DNA of 39,314 nt, from NCBI RefSeq assembly GCF_019890725.1, contig NZ_JAINZZ010000068.1, forward strand, positions 1 to 39,314. The letters run 5' to 3'. Position 1 is the first letter of the stretch. Every line of letters begins with the position of its first letter. The notes under the pieces were generated by a model. That model saw nothing but the letters and a program-made list of their open reading frames with translations. It did no database searches and was not told where the DNA came from. This DNA comes from Actinacidiphila acidipaludis. Its GTDB lineage: Bacteria; Actinomycetota; Actinomycetes; Streptomycetales; Streptomycetaceae. A program made the translations under genes and the position numbers. Shown piece after piece: positions 32,417-39,314 of this stretch.

Positions 32417-32480
32417 TTGACAGTACATCGTCACGGGAAGACCCTGCCGGGTAGTTAGGAAAACTGACTAACTAAGTGAG
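32417..32480 (+). promoter_or_regulatory. csxA promoter with TTAGGAAA-type operator
   Basis: TTGACA at 32417-32422, with a weak -10 (GACCCT, 32440-32445) 17 bases on. Just beyond it, GTTAGGAAAACTGACTAAC (32454-32472) runs on as TAAGTGAG to 32480. Read on the minus strand the 27-bp element matches that of the GH8 gene at 23 of 27 positions: both begin CTCACTTAGTTAG and end TTTCCTAAC. The operator lies over or just after the start of transcription, so a bound repressor should block it. Confidence 0.7.
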
Positions 32481-32541
32481 CACGGCAGCCGCAGCGTCCG
32501 GGCTCCGGCCCGGCGCCCCTCCGTGAACGATGGGAGCGCAC

Positions 32542-35412
32542 GTGATCCACCGAAGGAAGCCAGTCATCGCGGCGGCCGTCCTCAGCCTGGCGGCGCTGAC
32601 CACGCTGCCCGCGGGCGCGGCCGATGCGCACGGCCACCGCGCACCGTCCAGCCGTCCCGCCGAACTCCCGGTCGCCGCACCCGCGTTCACGGTTCCGCCG
32701 ACCGGCGCGTCGGCACTGGCCGACCTGGGTGCTGCGAACGGCTGGCAGATCCAGTCGACCGCGACCGCCCAGCAGACCGGCGCCCAGATCTCCACCCCCG
32801 GCTTCGCCACCACCGGATGGCTGCCCGTGCAGAACGACGGCGGCGGCGCACCCGGAACCGAGATCAACGCACTGGTGAGCAACGGAAGCTGCCCCGACGT
32901 CTTCGTCTCCGCGACCATGAAGTCCTGCTTCGGCCAGATGACCAAGGTCGGCCCGGACACCCTCGCGCAGTTCTCCGTGCCGTGGTGGTACCGCACCGAC
33001 TTCACCGCGCCGCCGGCCGGGCAGAGCGCCCGGCTGGTGCTGGGCGGTGTGATCGGCAGCGCCGACCTCTGGGTCGACGGCACCGAGGTCGCCACCTCCG
33101 CGACCGTCACCGGTGCCTACGCACGCCGCTCCTTCGACGTCACCGGACTGCTCCGGCCGGGGACCAACTCGCTGGCGATACAGATGCACCCGAACGACCC
33201 GACGGCCATGCTCACCCTGGACAACGTCGACTGGAGCCAGATCCCGCCGGACAACAACACCGGCATCCAGTTCCCCGTGCAGCTCCAGACCGGCGGCCCG
33301 CTGGTCGACGGCAACGCACACGTCGTCCAGAACACCGCGGCCGACCTGAGCAGTTCGGCGCTCACCGTCAAGACGGACGTCACGAACACCACGGCGTCCG
33401 CGCAGACCGGCACCGTCTCCGCGACCGTCACCCCACCGGGCGGCGGCACTCCCCTAAGCGTGAGCCAGGACGTCACCGTCCCCGCGGGCACCACCCAGAC
33501 GGTGACGTTCGCGCCGTCGGCCTACCCGGCCCTGACGCTGAACAGCCCGCAGTTGTGGTGGCCCTACCAACTCGGCGCACAGCCCCTGTACGCGCTGGCC
33601 ACCTCGGTCGCGCAGGGCGGAACCGTGCTCGGCACGACCAGTGGCACCTTCGGTATCCGCACGGTCACCTCGTACCTCACCGGCGCCTCCTCCCAAGCAC
33701 CTGACGGCGTACGGGCGTTCAAGGTCAACAACGTTCCCGTGGTGATCCGCGGCGGCGGCTGGGACCCCGACCTGTTCCTGCGCTACGCCCCGGCCGACAC
33801 CGCCCGGCAGATCGGCCTGATGCAAGCGATGGGCATCAACACCGTCCGGCTGGAGGGGCACTTGATGCCCGCCGACTGGTACCGGCAGATGGACGCCGCC
33901 GGCATCCTCGTCAACGCCGGCTACCAGTGCTGCGACTTCTGGGAGGACACCTCCTACACCAGCGCCCAGCAGGCGGACTACCGACTCACCGCGCAGACCG
34001 TCGGCGAGAGCCTGCGCGACCACCCGTCCGTGTTCAGCTTCCAGTGGAGCGACAACCAGCCCACCGCCACGCAGGAATCACTGGCGCTGAGCGGCTTCGC
34101 CGCCGCCGACTACGCCGGGCCGTTCATCGCCTCCGCCGAGTACAAGAGCAGCCCGCAACTCGGGCCGGCGGGTGAGAAGGAGGGACCGTACGACTGGGTG
34201 CCGCCGAACTACTGGTACGACACCACGCACAGCACCGGCGGCGATCTCACCAACTCCGGCGGTGCGTGGGGCTTCGACAGCGAACAGAGCTCAGGCGACA
34301 CCGTGCCCACCCTCGACTCCCTGCGGCGGTTCCTGTCCGCCTCCGACCACGCGGCCCTGTGGCAGACCCCGGGCGCCAACCAGTACCACAGCAACTACGA
34401 AGGCACGAAGCACACCGGCTACGCCTTCGGCACCCTGTACAACCTCGACACCGCGATCACCAAGCGCTACGGCCCCTGGACAGGCCTCAGCCAGTACGTC
34501 GAAGAGGCCCAGGTCCAGAACTACGAGAGCACCAGAGCCCAGTTCGAGGGCTTCCTCGCCCACTCCACCAGCTCCACCGCGCCCTCGACCGGCACGATCT
34601 ACTGGCAGCTCAACAAAGGCTGGCCGACGCTGCTCTGGTCGCTCTACAACAACGACGGCGACCAGGCCGGCGCCTTCTTCGGCGCCCAGAAGGCCAACCG
34701 GCCGCTCCACGCCCTGTACGCGCTGGACGACGGCACCGTCACCCTCGACAACCTCGGCGGTGCCACCCAGACCGGCGTGACGGTGGAGTCCAAGGTGTAC
34801 AGCACCGCCGGCACGCTGCTCGACGACCGGACGTCAGGCACCCTGTCCATGGCGCCGCAGCAGGTCAGGACCGCCGTCCTCAAGCCCGCCGTGCCCACCA
34901 CGGCCGGCACCGTGAACTTCGTCGAACTCCTGGTCCGCCAGAACGGCACCCTCGCCGACCGCAACGTCTACTGGCTGCCGGGTACGGCCGACAAGGTCAA
35001 CTGGAACAAGACCACGGGCAGTCCGCAGGCGTCCATGTCGCAGTACGCGGACCTCACCGCGCTCAAGAACCTGCCCACCGCCACCCTCTCCGCGACCGCC
35101 GCCACCAGCAGCCAGTCCGGCCCGGCGGGCGCCGACCACAAGGTCACCGTCACCCTCACCAACACCTCCCCGACGCCCACCGTCGGCTTCTTCCTCCGCG
35201 CCGACCTGCGCCGCGGCACCTCCGCGGGCGCCGAACTGCCCGGCGACAACGAAGTGCGGTCCGCCGTCTGGAGCGACAACGACACCACGCTGTGGCCCGG
35301 CGAATCCGAGACCTTCACCGCGACGTACAGCGCCGCCGACCTCCAAGGAGCCACACCCGTGGTCAGCATCTCCGGCTGGAACGTCCCCGCCTTCGACGTG
35401 GTGGCGGGGTGA
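32542..35412 (+). CDS. csxA: secreted exo-beta-D-glucosaminidase (exochitosanase), GH2
   Basis: 956 residues. It removes glucosamine units from the ends of chitosan oligomers. The GTG at 32542 follows TGGGAG by five bases, while an ATG at 32530 has no ribosome site. A signal peptide (about 1-29, MIHRRKPVIAAAVLSLAALT) is followed by the GH2 sugar-binding domain (WWYRTDFTAPPAGQSARLVL), Ig-like domain, and TIM barrel. The exochitosanase mark is Ser-Asp in FQWSDNQP (Asp504) in place of the Asn-Glu of other GH2, with the nucleophile in GFDSEQSSG (Glu581), and YDWVPPNYWYDT as in the Amycolatopsis enzyme. Two C-terminal beta-domains finish the protein; the CBM35 of the Amycolatopsis enzyme is missing. 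The GH20 gene follows after 7 bases. Confidence 0.92.
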   Translation: MIHRRKPVIAAAVLSLAALTTLPAGAADAHGHRAPSSRPAELPVAAPAFTVPPTGASALADLGAANGWQIQSTATAQQTGAQISTPGFATTGWLPVQNDGGGAPGTEINALVSNGSCPDVFVSATMKSCFGQMTKVGPDTLAQFSVPWWYRTDFTAPPAGQSARLVLGGVIGSADLWVDGTEVATSATVTGAYARRSFDVTGLLRPGTNSLAIQMHPNDPTAMLTLDNVDWSQIPPDNNTGIQFPVQLQTGGPLVDGNAHVVQNTAADLSSSALTVKTDVTNTTASAQTGTVSATVTPPGGGTPLSVSQDVTVPAGTTQTVTFAPSAYPALTLNSPQLWWPYQLGAQPLYALATSVAQGGTVLGTTSGTFGIRTVTSYLTGASSQAPDGVRAFKVNNVPVVIRGGGWDPDLFLRYAPADTARQIGLMQAMGINTVRLEGHLMPADWYRQMDAAGILVNAGYQCCDFWEDTSYTSAQQADYRLTAQTVGESLRDHPSVFSFQWSDNQPTATQESLALSGFAAADYAGPFIASAEYKSSPQLGPAGEKEGPYDWVPPNYWYDTTHSTGGDLTNSGGAWGFDSEQSSGDTVPTLDSLRRFLSASDHAALWQTPGANQYHSNYEGTKHTGYAFGTLYNLDTAITKRYGPWTGLSQYVEEAQVQNYESTRAQFEGFLAHSTSSTAPSTGTIYWQLNKGWPTLLWSLYNNDGDQAGAFFGAQKANRPLHALYALDDGTVTLDNLGGATQTGVTVESKVYSTAGTLLDDRTSGTLSMAPQQVRTAVLKPAVPTTAGTVNFVELLVRQNGTLADRNVYWLPGTADKVNWNKTTGSPQASMSQYADLTALKNLPTATLSATAATSSQSGPAGADHKVTVTLTNTSPTPTVGFFLRADLRRGTSAGAELPGDNEVRSAVWSDNDTTLWPGESETFTATYSAADLQGATPVVSISGWNVPAFDVVAG

Positions 35413-35419
35413 GCAGGCC

Positions 35420-36997
35420 ATGAACCGGCCCATGACGCCCCGTCACACCCTCCTGGTCCTCCTGGCCGCCCTCGGCCTGGTCTGCGCCGGTGTCCTCGGC
35501 GGGGCGCGTCCCGCCGAGGCCGCCGCACTCCCGAACACCGTCGTGCCGGCACCGGTCAGCGAGGTGGCCGGCGGCAGCAACTTCACCCTGTCCGCGTCAG
35601 CGACCCTGACCTCGGACGACGCCTCGATCGGCGGCTACCTCGCGGGGATCCTTCGGGCCTCGACCGGGTACGCCCTGCCGCTCACCGTCGGCGCCGCCAC
35701 CCCCGGCAGCATCGCCCTGCAGCTCACCGGCGCACCCGGCAGCGTCGGCCCCGAGGGCTACCAGCTCACCAGCGACGCGAGCGGCGTCGTCATCCGGGCG
35801 CAGCAGCCCGCCGGTCTGTTCCACGGCGTGCAGACGCTGCTGCAACTGCTGCCCCCCGCGGTGATGAGCACAACCGTCCGGTCCGGCCCGTGGACCGTCC
35901 CCGGCGGAACCGTCCTCGACTACCCGCGATTCGCGTACCGCGGCGCGATGCTCGACGTCGCCCGGCACTTCTTCACCGTGGCGCAAGTGGAGCGCTACAT
36001 CGACGAACTGGCGCTCTACAAGATCAACTACCTGCATCTGCACCTGTCCGACGACCAGGGCTGGCGGATCGCCGTCAACAGCTGGCCCAACCTGGCGGCC
36101 TACGGCGGCAGCACCGAGGTCGGCGGGGGAGCGGGCGGTTCCTACACCCAGGCCGACTACTCGGCGATCGTCGCCTACGCGGCGTCGCGCTACATGACCG
36201 TCGTCCCCGAGATCGACATGCCCGGCCACACCAACGCGGCCCTGGCGTCCTACGCGCAGCTCAACTGCGACGGGGTCGCGCCCGCGCTCTACACGGGCAC
36301 GAACGTCGGTTTCAGCTCGCTGTGCGTGTCGCTGCCGCTGACGTACACCTTCGTCGACCAGGTCGTCGGCGAACTGGCGGCGCTCACCCCCGGGCCCTAC
36401 GTCCACATCGGCGGCGACGAGGCCGGCTCGACACCCCTCGCGGACTACACGTCGTTCATCGACCGGGCCCAGCAGATCGTCGCCGACCACGGGAAGACAG
36501 TGGTCGGCTGGCACGACATCGCCAAGGCGTCGCTGCTGCCCTCGTCCGTCGCCCAGTTCTGGGGGACCACCACGACGGACAGCTCGGTCGCGGCCGCGGC
36601 GGCACAGGGCACCAGGGTCATCATGTCCCCGGCCAACAAGGCGTACCTGGACATGAAGTACACCCACAAGACCAAGCTGGGGCAGACCTGGGCCGGCCTG
36701 ATCGAGGTCAACACCGCCTACGGGTGGGACCCCGGGAACTACCTCACCGGTGTCACCGGCCCGTCCGTGATGGGCGTCGAGGGCCCACTGTGGACCGAGA
36801 CCATCGTCACCTCGGCCGACATCGACACCATGGCCTTCCCCCGCCTCCCCGCCCTCGCCGAACTCGGCTGGTCCCCCTGGTCCACGCACGACGTGACCGC
36901 CTTCGACCAGCGGCTCGGCGCGCAGGGCCCGCGCTGGAAGACCATGGGCATCACCTACTACAAGTCCCCCCAGATCACCTGGCCGACAGGCTCGTGA
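35420..36997 (+). CDS. secreted beta-N-acetylhexosaminidase, GH20
   Basis: 525 residues. A signal peptide (about 1-35, ending ARPAEAAA) is followed by a GH20b small domain (about 40-165, PAPVSEVAGGSNFTL) and the GH20 barrel (about 170-510). The catalytic pair is in HIGGDEAG (Asp333, Glu334), with YRGAMLDVARHFFTV, HLHLSDDQGWRI, VPEIDMPGHTNA and EGPLWTET as family motifs. It releases terminal N-acetylglucosamine. It begins 8 bases after the csxA stop, with no gap for a promoter, so it is on the same transcript: together they would degrade mixed acetylated and deacetylated chitosan oligomers. A hairpin follows at 37009-37038. Confidence 0.93.
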   Translation: MNRPMTPRHTLLVLLAALGLVCAGVLGGARPAEAAALPNTVVPAPVSEVAGGSNFTLSASATLTSDDASIGGYLAGILRASTGYALPLTVGAATPGSIALQLTGAPGSVGPEGYQLTSDASGVVIRAQQPAGLFHGVQTLLQLLPPAVMSTTVRSGPWTVPGGTVLDYPRFAYRGAMLDVARHFFTVAQVERYIDELALYKINYLHLHLSDDQGWRIAVNSWPNLAAYGGSTEVGGGAGGSYTQADYSAIVAYAASRYMTVVPEIDMPGHTNAALASYAQLNCDGVAPALYTGTNVGFSSLCVSLPLTYTFVDQVVGELAALTPGPYVHIGGDEAGSTPLADYTSFIDRAQQIVADHGKTVVGWHDIAKASLLPSSVAQFWGTTTTDSSVAAAAAQGTRVIMSPANKAYLDMKYTHKTKLGQTWAGLIEVNTAYGWDPGNYLTGVTGPSVMGVEGPLWTETIVTSADIDTMAFPRLPALAELGWSPWSTHDVTAFDQRLGAQGPRWKTMGITYYKSPQITWPTGS

Positions 36998-37008
36998 GCT
37001 CCGCCCCC

Positions 37009-37038
37009 GGGCCGGGCCTTCCAGGCGAGGCCCGGCCC
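37009..37038 (+). terminator. hairpin terminator after the csxA-GH20 operon
   Basis: GGGCCGGGCCT (37009-37019) pairs with AGGCCCGGCCC (37028-37038) around an 8-base loop, 12 bases after the stop. Confidence 0.85.
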
Positions 37039-37178
37039 AGGCGCGTCAACGCAACCTGCCGCGAGCCGGGCACCGGGGGAGAGGGAACCCACTCGTCGGC
37101 AGGGCCACCCGCTCGCTACCGTCGTGCTTCCGGCCCGGCGCGGCGTCCGCGCCCTGAGCAGAGAGTCACCACGGCCCC

Positions 37179-37532
37179 GTGACCAGCGAGCAGAAGACGA
37201 CGACCCTGTGGTGGCCCACCGGCCCGCGCGAGCTGGAGCTGGTTCGCGAACTCGGCCGGCGCGCCTGGCCGCCGCGCCTCCCCGAGCAGCCGATCTTCTA
37301 CCCGGTCCTCGACGAGGACTACGCGGTCAGGATCGCCCGCGACTGGAACGTCCGCCACGACGGCGCCGGCTTCGTCACGCGGTTCGAGGTCGACACGGAG
37401 TTCCTGAGCAGGTACCCCGTGCGGCAGGCCGGCGGACGAACGATCCTCGAACTGTGGGTGCCGGCCGAGGACCTGGACGAGTTCAACCGGCACATCGCCG
37501 CGGTGATCGAGGTCGTGCACGAGTTCCGGTGA
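37179..37532 (+). CDS. small conserved actinobacterial protein (annotated in relatives as ADP-ribosylation/crystallin J1)
   Basis: 117 residues, starting at a GTG. The text LWWPTGPRELELVRELG, RAWPPRLPEQPIFYPVLDEDYA, VTRFEVDTEFLSRYPVRQAGG, LELWVPAEDLDEFNRHI matches a protein widespread in Streptomyces. Its usual name, ADP-ribosylation/crystallin J1, has no support in the visible motifs. It looks cytoplasmic and single-domain. The ribosome site is weak (GAGAG too far upstream), so the start is less certain. It converges with the DUF5709 gene across a shared hairpin. Confidence 0.75.
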   Translation: MTSEQKTTTLWWPTGPRELELVRELGRRAWPPRLPEQPIFYPVLDEDYAVRIARDWNVRHDGAGFVTRFEVDTEFLSRYPVRQAGGRTILELWVPAEDLDEFNRHIAAVIEVVHEFR

Positions 37533-37538
37533 ACGGCG

Positions 37539-37571
37539 GAACCCCGGGCCGGGACGACCGGCTCGGGGTTC
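37539..37571. terminator. bidirectional hairpin, convergent genes
   Basis: GAACCCCG (37539-37546) and GCCGG pair with CCGGC and CGGGGTTC (37564-37571) around GACGA. It lies between two stops facing each other. Confidence 0.8.
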
Positions 37572-37588
37572 GGCGGGGGAGGCGCGGG

Positions 37589-38062
37589 TCAGCCGAGGTC
37601 GTCGACCTCGTGAACAGCCGCCTCCTCGGCGGTGGCGGAGGCGTCGTCGATGCCCACGTCGCTCGCCGAGATGTCGTCGTCCACGGGATTCTCCAGGCCC
37701 TCGTTGGGCGCCACCAGCCGCCCCGAGCGCTCGTCGCCCACCTCGGGATCGTGGGAGACGGACTCGGAGTCGGCATCGGCGTCCTCGTCCAGGTTCTGCT
37801 CCTGGTCGTCCGGGACCTCCTCGGACAGCCGCTCGTCCAGGCTCTCGCCCTCACGCTGCTCGGCGGCCGTGGTGCCCGGCCGGTCCACCGCGTACGGCCG
37901 CTCCGGCGGCGAGTAGCCGCGGTCGAGGATCGTGTCGTAGTCGTCCTCGCCGACCGCGTCCTCCATGTCCAGTTCGTTGGCGTCTCCCTGCTCGTCGTCC
38001 GCGCCGGTGGGCTGATAGGCGTCGTCGGCAAACGGGTCGGCACCGTTCGTACCGTCGCTCAT
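37589..38062 (-). CDS. DUF5709 domain protein
   Basis: 157 residues, strongly acidic (many Asp and Glu). DDYDTILDRGYSPPERPYAV is the diagnostic DUF5709 segment, followed by SLDERLSEEVPD and SGRLVAPNEG. The family is confined to actinobacteria and has no assigned function. The composition suggests a largely disordered cytoplasmic protein. GGGGAG precedes the ATG at 38062. It diverges from the transporter gene. Confidence 0.9.
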   Translation of the reverse strand: MSDGTNGADPFADDAYQPTGADDEQGDANELDMEDAVGEDDYDTILDRGYSPPERPYAVDRPGTTAAEQREGESLDERLSEEVPDDQEQNLDEDADADSESVSHDPEVGDERSGRLVAPNEGLENPVDDDISASDVGIDDASATAEEAAVHEVDDLG

Positions 38063-38224
38063 GGCACTCCCCTTGGTCGTCGGTCGGCCGCCGCTCGGCC
38101 CTCACCGGGCGGCTAACCATGAGGGCCGAGCCGAAACCCGCTGCTTGCGGTGGTGTGCGCAGGTCACCCGACTGGCGTGATGTCGGCGCCCGCCGCCCGC
38201 GCGGACGAGTGGGAGACTGCCCGG

Positions 38225-39314
38225 ATGACGGTGTCGCCCGCGTCCGGCCTGGACCGGGTGCGGGCCCTGCTCCGCGGGGCCAGGCACCGGGCGCGCCGCA
38301 AGACGGGCGCCGAGCGGCAACTGCGCGCGGTGCTGATGCTCGCCGCCGTCCTCAGCCTCGACGGCGCGGACAAGGGCACGCTGGCCGTCAACGCCGCGAG
38401 CCTGGAGCACGCCTTCGGCGTCGGGCACACCGAACTCGGGCTGCTGGCGTCGATCTCCTCCCTCACCGGCGCCGCCTTCACCCTGCCGGTCGGTGTGCTC
38501 ACCGACCGCATGGTCCGCGTGCGGCTGCTCGGCGGCAGCATCGTGATCTGGGCACTGGTGACGCTGCTGTCCGGTGCGGCGACCACGTACGTGTGGCTGC
38601 TCGCGGCTCGCGCGCTGCTGGGAGCGGTCACCGCCACCGCCGGGCCGACGGTCGCCTCGCTCGTCGGCGACTACTTCCCGATGTCCCGGCGTGCCCGGCT
38701 GTACGGCTACGTGCTGGTGGGGGAGTTCGCCGGGACCGGGCTGGGTCTGGCCGTCACGACCGTGGTGTCGTCGCTGCTGTCGTGGCGGTACGCCGTAGCG
38801 TGGCCGGCGGTGCCGGCGATCGTGCTGGCCTGGTTCGTCTGGCGGGCGCCGGAACCGGCCCGCGGTGGTCAGGGCAAGGCCCGCAGCGATGCTGAGCCCG
38901 AGCGAGGCGGGCAGGCGGCGGACGGCCGTCACCAGGACCCTGTGCACCGGCTGGCGCGTGAGACGGGGGCCGAGGGCGGCACACCGGTTCCCGAAGGGGA
39001 CCTGACGGATCTGCCGTGGCTGCGCGTCGTCTGGTACGTGCTGCGGATCAGGACCGTGCTGATCATGATCATCGCCTCGACCCTCGGATACTTCTTCCTG
39101 GCCGGGGTGCGGACCTTCGCGGTGCTGTTCGCGACCCAGCAGTACGGGGTGAACCGCGGGGAGGCCGGAATCCTGACGCTGCTCATCGGCGTCGGCGGGC
39201 TGGTCGGCCTGGTGGTCGGCGGGCGGACCGCGGACAAGTTGCTTGCCGCGGGTCGGGCGAACGCGCGCGTGCTCGTTCCGGTCGTGAGCCTGCTCAGCGC
39301 GCCACTGGCGCTCG
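38225..39314 (+). CDS. MFS transporter (3' partial, runs off the window)
   Basis: The 363 codons seen encode a major facilitator superfamily transporter. From the ATG at 38225 (GGGAG nine bases upstream; another in-frame ATG at 38180 is less likely) a basic N-terminus is followed by helix 1 with LDGADKGTLAVNAASLE, then LLASISSLTGAAFTLPVGVLTDRMVRVRLLG, holding the loop 2-3 motif, six helices, a long charged central loop (about residues 220-265) and at least two or three helices of the second half. The frame has no stop before the window end. The substrate cannot be told; the layout fits the drug- or metabolite-exporter branch. I could not see any linked biosynthetic gene. Confidence 0.9.
   Translation, partial: MTVSPASGLDRVRALLRGARHRARRKTGAERQLRAVLMLAAVLSLDGADKGTLAVNAASLEHAFGVGHTELGLLASISSLTGAAFTLPVGVLTDRMVRVRLLGGSIVIWALVTLLSGAATTYVWLLAARALLGAVTATAGPTVASLVGDYFPMSRRARLYGYVLVGEFAGTGLGLAVTTVVSSLLSWRYAVAWPAVPAIVLAWFVWRAPEPARGGQGKARSDAEPERGGQAADGRHQDPVHRLARETGAEGGTPVPEGDLTDLPWLRVVWYVLRIRTVLIMIIASTLGYFFLAGVRTFAVLFATQQYGVNRGEAGILTLLIGVGGLVGLVVGGRTADKLLAAGRANARVLVPVVSLLSAPLAL

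Overview
The window is very GC-rich actinobacterial DNA, most likely from a Streptomycetaceae chromosome. The signs are strong G/C at third codon positions, GTG and TTG starts, purine-rich ribosome sites, DUF5709 and DUF1206 proteins, SpoIIE/RsbU-type regulators, Tat and Sec exported enzymes, and long GC hairpin terminators. No tRNA, rRNA, insertion sequence, prophage or CRISPR array was seen. The left edge (about 1-75) is almost pure C and is probably a sequencing or assembly artefact. The first gene is open at its 5' side and the last (an MFS transporter) runs off the right edge.

Layout. 1-3.9 kb: the 3' part of a cysteine-rich secreted repeat protein, a DUF1206 membrane protein and a small membrane protein. 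3.9-6.5 kb: the C-terminal remnant of a histidine phosphatase, cut off by a GH8 glycosidase gene that has its own terminator and operator. 6.5-10.8 kb: a divergent lactate/malate dehydrogenase-like gene, a DUF1275 membrane protein and a PAS-GAF-PP2C-ATPase regulator whose phosphatase metal residues are lost. 11-21 kb: a GH9-CBM3-CBM2 cellulase behind a perfect CebR box, a hypothetical gene, a VOC protein, and a divergent pair encoding GH97 and GH59 galactosidases with near-twin NPCBM modules. 21.4-29 kb: a Tat-exported carotenoid oxygenase, two small proteins, a double GNAT acetyltransferase, a family 5 uracil-DNA glycosylase, an apparently intact PP2C regulator and a DUF2231-Rieske protein. 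29.3-32.3 kb: an alcohol dehydrogenase, SDR and maleylpyruvate isomerase-like cassette. 32.5-37 kb: an exo-beta-D-glucosaminidase (GH2) followed by a GH20 hexosaminidase. 37-39.3 kb: a small conserved protein, a DUF5709 protein and the MFS transporter.

How it fits together. Six secreted glycoside hydrolases lie within about 33 kb but appear to answer to different signals. The GH8 and GH2 genes, 26 kb apart, share a 27-bp element (23 identical positions) containing a TTAGGAAA-type palindrome, which resembles the ROK-repressor (CsnR) operator known from chitosanase genes. With GH20 they form a plausible chitosan/chitin-oligomer regulon. The GH9 gene has the cellobiose-repressor (CebR) box. The GH97/GH59 pair shares a control region with a LacI-type half-palindrome, and could together remove alpha- then beta-linked galactose, for example from plant digalactosyl lipids. 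That last idea is inference. All assignments come from reading motifs by eye; no database search was run.
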